Positions 1 to 6,633 of a stretch of 64,000 bases of DNA are shown in pieces. The DNA is from Brevibacillus aydinogluensis (lineage in GTDB: Bacteria > Bacillota > Bacilli > Brevibacillales > Brevibacillaceae). A model generated the notes under the pieces. It searched no databases and had not been told where the DNA came from. It saw only the letters and a program-made list of their open reading frames with translations. Position 1 is the stretch's first letter. Each line of letters opens with the position of its first letter. The position numbers and the translations under genes were made by a program. The stretch lies in NCBI RefSeq assembly GCF_031954365.1, contig NZ_JAUSVZ010000017.1; one strand, written 5' to 3'.

Positions 1-681
1 CGCATACCCGCTGCCCCCGTCACTCAGCACTTTATACGCCCACAGCTTGGCCTCCGGAGCGACGCCGTAAATGCCGCTGCCTCCTCCTCCGTTGGCGAGG
101 ATGGTACCCGCAACGTGGGTCCCATGTCCGTTGCCATCTGCGCAACCATTCACGACAGGCGAACTCGTAGTGAAGTTGTAGCACTGCTCCACATTGGCCG
201 ACAGGTCAGGATGCGCGGTATAGGCGCCGGTATCCAGGACGGCTACGCGAATCCCTTTGCCGCCGCTGGTGGATTGGATCGACGAATTCCGATAAATTGC
301 TTCGATCCCCCAAGGCGTTCGGTCGGAAGGAGTCGCCATTGCCTCGACGCGCCCCTCCTCCTGGAACTCGGCAATCGACAGCGTGTTGACCAGCGTAACT
401 TTCAAGGACTTGTCCGACGTCAATTTCTTCAGTTCTTCTTCCGTCACTTCGGTGGTAAAGCCCAGGTCGTCAAAGTCGTGCCGCTCTCCAAGCTGTCTCT
501 TCAGGCTTGCCTTCAGCGACCTCACGCTTTTATCCGGCTGAATCAGCACCCGAAGCTTGTCCGAACTTGAACTTGTGTTTGTGCTTTCATCAACAGCCCC
601 TGCACCTCCTGAAAACGCGGACAGTACCAATGCTGCTGACAACACCATGCCTCCCAACAGCTTTTTCCTTTGCCTCCTCAT
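1..681 (-). CDS. S8 family (subtilisin-like) serine peptidase, C-terminal part outside the window
   Basis: Secreted serine protease. Only the first 227 codons are present because the gene runs off the left edge. Residues 1-29 form a signal peptide (MRRQRKK, then a hydrophobic stretch ending GAGA). Residues about 42-115 look like an inhibitor I9-type propeptide. The catalytic domain follows: VLDTG holds the Asp (D150) and GHGTHVAG the His (H186); the Ser lies outside the window. The start is ATG at 681 behind TTAGGAGGG. A sigma-A promoter lies just upstream. Family assignment rests on the two catalytic motifs; substrate and any C-terminal domains cannot be judged. Confidence 0.93.
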   Translation of the reverse strand, partial: MRRQRKKLLGGMVLSAALVLSAFSGGAGAVDESTNTSSSSDKLRVLIQPDKSVRSLKASLKRQLGERHDFDDLGFTTEVTEEELKKLTSDKSLKVTLVNTLSIAEFQEEGRVEAMATPSDRTPWGIEAIYRNSSIQSTSGGKGIRVAVLDTGAYTAHPDLSANVEQCYNFTTSSPVVNGCADGNGHGTHVAGTILANGGGGSGIYGVAPEAKLWAYKVLSDGGSGYA

Positions 682-726
682 ACAATCGCCCTCCTAAATT
701 TGGTTATAATTGGTATCTGTGGCTCA

Positions 727-755
727 ATTATACATAATTCTGAAATTTATATCAA
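727..755 (-). promoter_or_regulatory. Sigma-A promoter of the S8 peptidase gene
   Basis: On the minus strand, TTGATA (755-750), a 17-base spacer, and TATAAT (732-727). Transcription would start near 720, about 40 bases before the ATG at 681. The surrounding 150 bases are strongly AT-rich. Confidence 0.7.
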
Positions 756-825
756 TTACCAATTTTAGTTATTTTTGCAATTTCTTCTAAATTTTCCCCC
801 CCTCGAAAAACCGTCATCCAAAAAC

Positions 826-857
826 AAAAACACTCCCCTCTTCAAGGGAGTGTTTTG
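826..857 (-). terminator. Rho-independent terminator after the MBL-fold hydrolase gene
   Basis: Perfect 11-bp stem (827-837 with 846-856, AAAACACTCCC) around a short loop, with T-rich sequence on the minus strand. It overlaps the last codons and the stop of the hydrolase. The A/T flanks may let it work in both directions. Confidence 0.75.
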
Positions 858-1612
858 TCAAACCGCATCACTTCGCCGTCTTCCGGCACCAGCACCCGGC
901 CGTCCAGCTCTCGCTCCCGCAGGTGAGCGCGCAGTTCGGAGCGGCTCAGCAGACAGTGATTCCACGCTTCCATATGGGCGACGACGATCCGAGCGGACGG
1001 GCAGGCGCCGGCCAGGCAAACGACGTCCTCAGCGGTCATCGTGATGGGACCGCCGGTTACGAATTGGGCAGCTCCGGCAAAGACCACCGCCACTTCCGGC
1101 CGATGGTCGGCGGCGGCCCGCTCCACCTCTTCACACCAGATCGTGTCGCCGGCCAGGTAGAGGCACGGTTCCCCCTCCGCACGCAGCACAAATCCGGAGA
1201 CAGGCCCCATCTTCTCACCGATGTCCCCGGTGCCGTGCCGGCCGCCCGTCCGCCCGAGGCGGATTCCTTCCCAGACGATCTCATCCTCCACCGGCGTAAC
1301 ATTTAAAAATCCGCACTCCGTCAGCCGCTCCCGATCCTGCGGCTGGCAAAAAACCGGAATCTCCTTGGGCAGCAAGTCGGCAGCCGCTTGGTCAAAATGA
1401 TCGCGATGGATGTGTGTCACCAGGACGGCATCAATCCAAACAATCACGCTTTCCGCCGGTACGGGCAGCTCTACAAGCGGATTGGGCCGCTGGTTGGGCG
1501 TGTTGGGAGTGGCCGCGAGTTCGCCCGCCCGGCTCAGCATCGGATCGACAAGCAGCGTCCGGTTGGCGTATGTCACGCGCAGCGTGGCGTGTCGGACAAG
1601 CATGATTTCCAT
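842..1612 (-). CDS. MBL-fold metal-dependent hydrolase (UlaG-like)
   Basis: Cytoplasmic 256-residue metallo-beta-lactamase-fold protein without a signal peptide. The zinc-binding motif THIHRDH is at residues 66-72 (H67, H69, D71, H72), followed by further His/Asp positions (GRHGTGD, LAGDTIW, VAHMEAWNH). The arrangement resembles the UlaG/YtnP-like branch; the substrate is unknown. The start chosen is ATG 1612 because AAAGGAG lies 10 bases upstream; a longer frame to 1732 would run through the divergent promoter region. The gene is divergent from an Lrp-type regulator at 1731 and shares a palindromic intergenic region with it, so it is a likely target of that regulator. Confidence 0.82.
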   Translation of the reverse strand: MEIMLVRHATLRVTYANRTLLVDPMLSRAGELAATPNTPNQRPNPLVELPVPAESVIVWIDAVLVTHIHRDHFDQAAADLLPKEIPVFCQPQDRERLTECGFLNVTPVEDEIVWEGIRLGRTGGRHGTGDIGEKMGPVSGFVLRAEGEPCLYLAGDTIWCEEVERAAADHRPEVAVVFAGAAQFVTGGPITMTAEDVVCLAGACPSARIVVAHMEAWNHCLLSRSELRAHLRERELDGRVLVPEDGEVMRFDKTLP

Positions 1613-1631
1613 ACAGGTTCGCTCCTTTGCC

Positions 1632-1663
1632 ATTATAATGGATACAGGTGAGTCCATTATAAT
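1632..1663. promoter_or_regulatory. 11-bp inverted repeat in the divergent promoter region (candidate operator)
   Basis: ATTATAATGGA (1632-1642), a 10-base spacer, and TCCATTATAAT (1653-1663) form a perfect inverted repeat. Each arm contains TATAAT readable as a -10 box on both strands. It sits between the divergent hydrolase and Lrp-type genes, so a protein bound here could control both. Confidence 0.5.
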
Positions 1664-1730
1664 CGGGTTATCGTTAACGCTGTGAAAAGATTCATCCTTC
1701 TGCGCTTTCAGGTTGAAAGGAGACTGCCTC

Positions 1731-2144
1731 ATGCTCGATCAAACCGACTTGCACATCCTCGCCCTGCTGCGCGAAAACGCCCGCTTGTCGTGGAAAGAAA
1801 TCGGCGAACAGGTGCATCTGACCGGCCAAGCCGTGGGCAACCGCATTCGGCGGATGGAGGACATGGGCGTCATCCGCGGATATACGGCCGTTGTCGATCC
1901 TGCCAAACTGGGCCCCTCCCTCACCGCGATCGTCACGCTCCTGATGAAAACGACGGATCACGGACAGTTCGAACGCTTCGTCAGGGGCCGCCCCGAGATC
2001 GTTGAAGCTCATCGCGTCAGCGGGGAAGGCTGTTATTCGCTGCTCGTCCGCGTCCCCGATCAGACGGCCCTCAACGCGCTGTTGGACGACATCCTGGCGT
2101 ACGGCAACTACCGGCTGAGTCTGTCGATCGGCCGGCTGAAATAG
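1731..2144 (+). CDS. Lrp/AsnC family transcriptional regulator
   Basis: 137-residue regulator of the Lrp/AsnC family. Residues 1-60 are the winged helix (LDQTDLHILALLRENARLSW is the family's opening; recognition helix near TGQAVGNRIRRM). Residues about 66-137 form the RAM/AsnC ligand-binding domain (VVDPAKLGPS, EAHRVSGEGCYSLLVRV). ATG 1731 was chosen because GAAAGGAG lies 9 bases upstream; a TTG at 1713 would be poorly placed. Divergent from the MBL-fold hydrolase and probably controlling it and itself; the effector, often an amino acid in this family, is not evident. Confidence 0.92.
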   Translation: MLDQTDLHILALLRENARLSWKEIGEQVHLTGQAVGNRIRRMEDMGVIRGYTAVVDPAKLGPSLTAIVTLLMKTTDHGQFERFVRGRPEIVEAHRVSGEGCYSLLVRVPDQTALNALLDDILAYGNYRLSLSIGRLK

Positions 2145-2277
2145 GCACGTCCCGCCCATCATCCGACCATTTCTGAACTGACCGATCATCCTTATGGCGA
2201 TGGCGCCATCGATCGGGTTCGGCCTGAGCCTCTCCTCCAGCTTTGTACCGGAATTGCACTTCGAGAATTTTTTCCGG

Positions 2278-2307
2278 TTGCCCGCTTCCGCCCAACGGGT
2301 TTACAAT
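2278..2307 (+). promoter_or_regulatory. Possible promoter for the two small genes at 2364 and 2684
   Basis: TTGCCC (2278-2283), an 18-base spacer, and TACAAT (2302-2307). The -35 box is imperfect. Confidence 0.35.
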
Positions 2308-2363
2308 GAGGGATGCCAGGAACCCAGGTTCTTGCAGACGTCAAGAAAGGGGGGAAATCGCCG

Positions 2364-2645
2364 ATGGAAGAAGCGCTTTTGCTGCTTTCGCTGGATGATT
2401 TCTTCGCCTTGCTTGCCCTGTTTGCGGGCTGCTTCCCGTCCGTAATGTACATACGGCGGTTGCAGCGCTCGCAGAGCGTGACCATTGGCTGGCGTAAAAA
2501 CGACAGCTACGAACCTTCCATTAATCTTTGCTTGGTCGAGACGTATCCGATGGCGGTAAGGCAGACGCAGCGCATCCGGCTGCATCGGCGCGTACGGTGC
2601 GAAGACGGCGACTCGGATGCATCCGCACTCCGCTTTTCGCTCTGA
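2364..2645 (+). CDS. Hypothetical protein with one N-terminal membrane segment
   Basis: 93 residues, not recognised. Residues about 4-30 are hydrophobic (ALLLLSLDDFFALLALFAGC) and could be one transmembrane helix; the rest is basic and polar (RRLQRSQSVTIGWRKNDSYE). The start ATG 2364 follows AAGGGGGG with suitable spacing. It lies 38 bases before another small membrane-type gene, and a terminator follows both, so they probably form a two-gene transcript. The C-terminal third is Arg-rich and compositionally odd, so it may be partly non-functional. Confidence 0.5.
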   Translation: MEEALLLLSLDDFFALLALFAGCFPSVMYIRRLQRSQSVTIGWRKNDSYEPSINLCLVETYPMAVRQTQRIRLHRRVRCEDGDSDASALRFSL

Positions 2646-2683
2646 GCAGAAGAATCAGAATCGAAAAAGGAGCGTGACGGTGC

Positions 2684-2818
2684 ATGATCGCCAAGTACAT
2701 CGGAGAAGCTCTGTTGGTTTGCTTCAGTCTGCCGCTGTTAGCCTATCAGACCGCGGAGAGCCTCTACGCGCTGGCGGACGCGTTTGCGCAGATGTCCGAG
2801 TACCTGCCGTGGAAATGA
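2684..2818 (+). CDS. Small hypothetical protein, 44 residues
   Basis: Begins MIAKYIGEALLVCFSLPLLA and ends YLPWK. One amphipathic/hydrophobic stretch covers residues 8-30. ATG 2684 is preceded by AAAAAGGAG at good spacing, and a strong terminator begins 20 bases after the stop, which supports a real gene. No family recognised; the length and context with the preceding membrane protein suggest a small membrane-associated peptide. Confidence 0.55.
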   Translation: MIAKYIGEALLVCFSLPLLAYQTAESLYALADAFAQMSEYLPWK

Positions 2819-2837
2819 CAACCGCAGCATGTATGAC

Positions 2838-2875
2838 AAAACCCTGGCCGAACGGCAAACGGCCAGGGTTTTTCT
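2838..2875 (+). terminator. Rho-independent terminator after the two small genes
   Basis: Stem AAACCCTGGCCG / CGGCCAGGGTTT (2839-2850 with 2860-2871) with a 9-base loop, followed by T residues on the plus strand. Confidence 0.85.
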
Positions 2876-2962
2876 AACTGTCGCGACAGCCGGGCGCAGG
2901 TCTCCCGTGCGCTGGCGGCGCGTGTGATCAATGCCGGCCGGTTCCCTTGTTCCCCCTCGCCG

Positions 2963-3724
2963 TCAATCCGCCGGCACGCGATCTCCCCGCGACGTCGGCT
3001 GGGAGATGACGAGAAATTCCGTCTCCGCCCCGCTTTCATTTTTCATCTGGTGCGGCACGCCCGGCGGCACTTCCATGCCTTCGTGGGGATGCAGCTCCCA
3101 CGAGACGCCGTCCACTTCCAGCACCGCTGTCCCGGACAGCACAAAGAAAAACTGCCGCGACCGCTCATGGTAATGACGGACTTCCGCCGTTCCCGCCGGC
3201 ATCCGCTCGTGGATCACACTCAGGTCGCTCCCCTTGACCAGATGCCAGCCGTCACAGCGCTCCCCCCAGACGTAGTGCTCCGCACTCCCCTTGGATATTT
3301 TTTTCAGCGGCATACCGCCTGACTGCCCGGATTGGCGAGGGGTCGACTTCGCACGGGGCTGGGGTTGAAACCCTTTGAACCGCGTGCCCTGATACGTGAG
3401 AATGCCTTCTTCGTTATCGGCTATCAGCCCGTACTCCGGCCCGTTTACACGAAACTCCAGCCGTTCCCCGCTGTCCAGCTCAAACGCCACGTAATACGAC
3501 GTATGAACGCTTGAATCGCCGGCCCCTCCCCAGGTTTTTGTCCGCTTCCCCAACACCCTGGCAGGAACGCTGCGGACCGGCGCGGTGTTGTTGGACATCC
3601 ACGTGACCACGCCTCTGACCAGAGCCGTCCCGATCAGCACGATGATTACCCCAAAGATCAAACCGGGCGCCAGCGTAAACCACAAGGGTTCTCCCGGCAT
3701 GGAAAAACTCGCATCGAAAAACAC
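2963..3724 (-). CDS. DUF2500 membrane protein fused to a cupin domain
   Basis: 253 residues in two parts. Residues 1-120 match the DUF2500 pattern: a transmembrane helix (about 18-40), then VPARVLGKRT, SYYVAFELDSGERLEFRV and a closing TYQGTRFKGF. A linker rich in Pro, Gln, Ser and Gly (121-137) leads to a cupin (138-253) with H184, H186 and H225 as likely metal ligands and Gln191 where many cupins have Glu. Each half is about the length of a stand-alone protein, and the cupin half begins with Met138, but no strong ribosome binding site precedes it. The start is GTG 3724 after CAGGAGGG. A membrane-tethered cupin facing one side of the membrane is inferred; the function is unknown. Confidence 0.8.
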   Translation of the reverse strand: MFFDASFSMPGEPLWFTLAPGLIFGVIIVLIGTALVRGVVTWMSNNTAPVRSVPARVLGKRTKTWGGAGDSSVHTSYYVAFELDSGERLEFRVNGPEYGLIADNEEGILTYQGTRFKGFQPQPRAKSTPRQSGQSGGMPLKKISKGSAEHYVWGERCDGWHLVKGSDLSVIHERMPAGTAEVRHYHERSRQFFFVLSGTAVLEVDGVSWELHPHEGMEVPPGVPHQMKNESGAETEFLVISQPTSRGDRVPAD

Positions 3725-3798
3725 GCTCCACCCTCCTGTCCATCACGCTACCCTGTTATACGCCAGGAGGAAAAAAATGTTTCGATCTTTCCCGCGAT

Positions 3799-4560
3799 TC
3801 AGAAGGGAATCCGCCTGTTCTCCATGCAGTCATACCCGTTTCGGACGGCCCACTCAATGACCCCGTCCCAGAAGCTTTCGCAGGTGCTCAGGATCGCGTC
3901 GGGCTTCGATAAATCCCCGGCCATCACCAACCGGCACAGCGCGTCGAAACCGGCAGGGCGGTCAGACATCCCCAGCGCTTCGGTCAGGACGAGCGCCCTG
4001 GTGGAAAAGCACCGGCGATGATGCAGGCCGACAAGCATGGCGCCGTACGTGGCCGTTTCGATTGCCAGCGTCGGCAAAAACGTGCAGGGCCCCTGGACCC
4101 TGACATTTCTCCACTTGCCGGCCAATTCGTACAGTTCGCCTGTGATCACGCCGCAAACCGCACGGCGAAAATCATCCCTGTCAGGCGATTCCGCCACGCT
4201 GCGCAGTTCGGCGAAAAACGCTTCCGGATCATAAAGGCTCCGCACAGCGAAATACTTTCCGTGCGTGAGCGGCCACAGGCCATCGACGGACGCCGCATCC
4301 CGCAGCATCACGTCCTCGCTCAGAAAGTTCACCTCCGCTTTCCACGCCCCGACGGCCCATTCGCAGTCATCGTCCTGACCCGAAGAGCGCAGAACGCAGA
4401 ACATCTCCAGATCGGAAAACGGGCCGTCCGTTTCCCGTGCCGCTGAGCCGTAGATGCCGATCGCCTTGATGTTCTCTCCGTGGACGGACAGCGCCCGTTC
4501 GGCGATCTCGTGCGCCAGGCGCGCACGCTCTTTTCTCGTCATTGGCATTGGTCCATTCAT
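3799..4560 (-). CDS. Aminoglycoside 4'-O-nucleotidyltransferase, ANT(4')-I type (kanamycin nucleotidyltransferase)
   Basis: 253 residues, the same length as staphylococcal ANT(4')-Ia from memory, with close matches along the whole chain: IKAIGIYGSAARETDGPFSD (32-50), WKAEVNF, WPLTHGKYF, ELAGKWRNVRVQGPCTFLP and a RIPF C-terminus. The nucleotidyltransferase metal ligands D50 and E52 are present, and E145 and K149 match the catalytic base and substrate-binding Lys of the family. The enzyme would transfer AMP from ATP to the 4'-hydroxyl of kanamycin, neomycin or tobramycin in the cytoplasm. ATG 4560 follows GGAGTGA. It is a single gene with no mobile element beside it and base composition like the surroundings, so it seems chromosomal; resistance itself cannot be concluded. 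Confidence 0.9.
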   Translation of the reverse strand: MNGPMPMTRKERARLAHEIAERALSVHGENIKAIGIYGSAARETDGPFSDLEMFCVLRSSGQDDDCEWAVGAWKAEVNFLSEDVMLRDAASVDGLWPLTHGKYFAVRSLYDPEAFFAELRSVAESPDRDDFRRAVCGVITGELYELAGKWRNVRVQGPCTFLPTLAIETATYGAMLVGLHHRRCFSTRALVLTEALGMSDRPAGFDALCRLVMAGDLSKPDAILSTCESFWDGVIEWAVRNGYDCMENRRIPF

Positions 4561-4845
4561 GTGGGTTCACTCCTTTTGTTTGGTACGAAGCGTTTCGAAA
4601 AAGCCGTACACAAACAGACAGGAGGGCCGCGGCATCAACGGGGGACTGTTTTGGCGTGCATGCCACCAACCTCCCGGACTGTGTGATCATTTCCGCCATT
4701 TTCCCAAAAAGGAAAAACCATTCCGAATCCATTATCCGGAAAATCCCGGAAAAAGACAAACCTCTCAAACGCCCCCCAGTTCTTCCCCTGCGGCACAGGC
4801 TGCCCGTCCGGCTGCCGAGTCAGAACAGGCCGGAGTCATTCTTTA
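4561..4845. other. Intergenic stretch without a recognised feature
   Basis: Between the nucleotidyltransferase start and the antiporter promoter. It contains short frames without ribosome binding sites. The nucleotidyltransferase promoter must lie here, but no clear -35/-10 pair was found on the minus strand. Confidence 0.5.
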
Positions 4846-4874
4846 TTGACTTTTCAGGAATTAACGGTTATGAT
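4846..4874 (+). promoter_or_regulatory. Sigma-A promoter of the CPA2 antiporter gene
   Basis: TTGACT (4846-4851), 17-base spacer, TATGAT (4869-4874). The start would fall near 4881, giving a leader of about 144 bases before ATG 5025. Confidence 0.75.
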
Positions 4875-4911
4875 GGATATGCGTAAACGTGAATATGCGA
4901 TTTGAATGGAG

Positions 4912-4985
4912 GAGCCTGTCACCTGGGCTTCCTATTGCCTTTTTTACGAAAAAGGCGGGGAAATCGAGGTGGCAGGCTCTTTTTT
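4912..4985 (+). promoter_or_regulatory. Leader hairpin with U-tract (candidate transcription attenuator) before the antiporter gene
   Basis: Outer arms GAGCCTGTCACCT (4912-4924) and AGGTGGCAGGCTC (4967-4979) pair over 13 positions with one G-T wobble, enclosing a second hairpin GCCTTTTTT-ACG-AAAAAGGC (4937-4956). Six T follow at 4980-4985. It lies wholly inside the 5' leader, between promoter and ribosome binding site, where a terminator would stop transcription before the gene. It may be regulated read-through by an unknown signal. It matches no riboswitch consensus that I can recall. Confidence 0.6.
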
Positions 4986-5024
4986 CATTCGCATCCGTTG
5001 CAACACATCAAAGGGGGAGTGTCC

Positions 5025-6191
5025 ATGATTGTCTTTGAACTGGCGATGATTCTGCTTGCTTCCAAGATTGCGGGGGACATTAGCGTCCGCTTGGGGCAGC
5101 CCTCCGTACTGGGCAAGCTGCTGATTGGCATCGTGCTCGGGCCTACGGTGCTCGGGGTGGTCAACGACACGGAAATTCTCAAGGAAATCAGCCAGATTGG
5201 TGTCATTCTGCTGATGTTCATCGCGGGGCTGGAAACCGATCTCGACGAGTTCAAGCGGACGGGAAAAGCCTCCACATTCGTCGGCGTGGCCGGCATCCTG
5301 GCGCCGTTGACAATGGGGTATCTGGCGGGCACCGCCGTCGGCATGTCTCCGCTGGAAGCGGTCTTCCTCGGCCTGTTGCTTTCCGCCACCAGCGTCAGCA
5401 TTTCCGTGCAGGCGCTTAAAGAGCTGGGCAGGCTGCAGTCAAGAGAAGGAGCAACCATCCTGGGTGCCGCAGTCATTGACGACGTACTGGTCATTCTCGC
5501 CCTGGCGTTTGTGATGAGCTTTACCGGCGGCGATGTCAATCTCGGCATGGTGGTTGTGAAAAAAGCGGTGTTTTTTGCCGTCGCCCTGCTGCTCTCCTGG
5601 AAAGTGGTGCCTTGGGTGCTGAAGCGGTTTGCTCCGCTGCAGGTAACCGAGTCTGTCGTATCCGCCGGACTGATCATTTGCTTCACGTTCGCCTTCCTGG
5701 CCGACTATGCGGGAGTCGCCGCCATCATCGGCTCCTATATCGCCGGCGTGGCCATCAGCATGACCCCGTACAAGCAGAAGATGTGTGAAAAAGTGGAAAC
5801 GCTCAGCTATTCGGTGTTTGTCCCGGTGTTCTTCACCTCCATCGGGGTCACGGCGTCATTTGCGGGCATTGGCGAACATCTCGGCCTGATTGCCGGCCTC
5901 AGCATCCTTGCAATCCTGACCAAACTGGTCGGCGGCGCGCTCGGCGCGAAGCTGTCTGGTTTTACCTGGGGCAGCTCCCTGGGCATCGGCGCGGCGATGG
6001 TGTCCCGCGGGGAAGTGGCGCTGATCATCGCCTCCATCGGACTGGAAACCGGGTTGCTGGCCGAAGACATGTTTGCCGCCGTCATCGTCGTCGTTCTCGT
6101 GACGACATTGGTGACGCCGCCGCTGATGAAGCTGTTTTTCACCCAACAAAAGCTGGCGGCGGAACGCCCCGTGTTGAGACGAGAAGCGTAA
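5025..6191 (+). CDS. CPA2 family cation:proton antiporter (NapA/GerN-like)
   Basis: Integral membrane protein of 388 residues with about 12 hydrophobic segments. It has the CPA2 pattern: GKLLIGIVLGPTVLG near the N-terminus, LMFIAGLETDLDEF, and the ion-binding region AAVIDDVLVI with paired Asp residues; SRGEVALIIASIG near the C-terminus is also typical. No TrkA-N or TrkA-C domain is attached. It would exchange Na+ or K+ for protons in the cytoplasmic membrane. ATG 5025 follows AAAGGGGGAG, giving a first residue just before the first helix; a longer frame to 4902 runs through the leader hairpin and is rejected. Expression is likely controlled by the leader structure. Confidence 0.92.
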   Translation: MIVFELAMILLASKIAGDISVRLGQPSVLGKLLIGIVLGPTVLGVVNDTEILKEISQIGVILLMFIAGLETDLDEFKRTGKASTFVGVAGILAPLTMGYLAGTAVGMSPLEAVFLGLLLSATSVSISVQALKELGRLQSREGATILGAAVIDDVLVILALAFVMSFTGGDVNLGMVVVKKAVFFAVALLLSWKVVPWVLKRFAPLQVTESVVSAGLIICFTFAFLADYAGVAAIIGSYIAGVAISMTPYKQKMCEKVETLSYSVFVPVFFTSIGVTASFAGIGEHLGLIAGLSILAILTKLVGGALGAKLSGFTWGSSLGIGAAMVSRGEVALIIASIGLETGLLAEDMFAAVIVVVLVTTLVTPPLMKLFFTQQKLAAERPVLRREA

Positions 6192-6204
6192 TCCGCCGCC
6201 GAAA

Positions 6205-6234
6205 GCCGGGACAGCAGTCCCGGCCAATTTTTTT
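6205..6234 (+). terminator. Rho-independent terminator after the antiporter gene
   Basis: GCCGGGAC-AGCA-GTCCCGGC (6205-6224) followed by CAATTTTTTTT. Confidence 0.9.
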
Positions 6235-6254
6235 GGTCAATGACGCGATTCGTT

Positions 6255-6404
6255 CTACTTCGTTTCCCGATGCACCGTCCGCCGCTTCAGCCGCGGCGAA
6301 TACTTCATCAGCTCCAGCCGCTCCGGGGTGTTTCGCTTGTTTTTCGTCGTGATGTAGTTGCGGTCTCCCGTCTCCGTGCACTGCAGTGTCACTGTTACGC
6401 GCAT
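6255..6404 (-). CDS. rpmG: 50S ribosomal protein L33, zinc-independent (C-minus) paralogue
   Basis: 49 residues starting MRVTVTLQCTETGDRNYITT and ending KRRTVHRETK, a clear L33. The zinc-binding form has four Cys in two CxxC pairs; here only C9 remains (CTET instead of CxxC, and YSPRLK where the second pair would be). So it does not bind zinc through the ribbon. The ATG at 6404 follows GGGAGGAA. A near-perfect Zur box lies over the promoter 70-90 bases upstream. In Bacillus, such C-minus ribosomal proteins replace zinc forms when zinc is short, which fits. A short upstream frame overlaps its start by ten bases and may couple translation. Confidence 0.95.
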   Translation of the reverse strand: MRVTVTLQCTETGDRNYITTKNKRNTPERLELMKYSPRLKRRTVHRETK

Positions 6405-6451
6405 GGTTTGTTCCTCCCTCTTGTGTTTTTCGGCCTGCCTTGATCAGCCAT
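6395..6451 (-). CDS. Possible 18-residue leader peptide overlapping the rpmG start
   Basis: ATG 6451 is preceded by TAAGGAG at good spacing; the frame (MADQGRPKNTRGRNKPCA) ends in TAA at 6397-6395, ten bases past the rpmG ATG. It lies downstream of the Zur-box promoter, so it would be on the same transcript. The peptide is very basic. It may serve translational coupling, be a vestige of another ribosomal protein gene, or be fortuitous. Confidence 0.35.
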   Translation of the reverse strand: MADQGRPKNTRGRNKPCA

Positions 6452-6476
6452 GTCTTGCAACTCCTTACGCACCTGT

Positions 6477-6497
6477 AAATCGTAACGAATACGATTT
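6477..6497 (-). promoter_or_regulatory. Zur box controlling rpmG
   Basis: The 21-bp sequence AAATCGTAAC-G-AATACGATTT differs at one position per half from the Bacillus Zur consensus AAATCGTAAT-N-ATTACGATTT. It lies just downstream of the -10 box and covers the expected start point (about 6498), a repressing position. Confidence 0.85.
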
Positions 6498-6504
6498 ATC
6501 CAGT

Positions 6505-6534
6505 ATTCTACCCCAATGGCAAACTGTTCGTCAA
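6505..6534 (-). promoter_or_regulatory. Promoter of rpmG
   Basis: On the minus strand, TTGACG (6534-6529), 18-base spacer, TAGAAT (6510-6505). The Zur box begins eight bases further downstream. Confidence 0.65.
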
Positions 6535-6633
6535 AACAAAACGTAATCTTTCCGATCTAAAACGTGTGGGAATCCTTACCCGATACAATGAATAGACCCA
6601 TACTCTATGTCCAGCGGAAGGAGCCCGCGGAAG

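Noticed and set aside
2198..2211. 14-bp perfect palindrome CGATGGCGCCATCG after the Lrp-type gene
   Set aside because: No T run for a terminator and not at a promoter; such GC-rich palindromes can arise by chance.
4912..4985. Calling the antiporter leader a known riboswitch (c-di-AMP, sodium or lithium class)
   Set aside because: I could not match conserved core sequences of any of these classes; only the hairpin and U-tract are supported.
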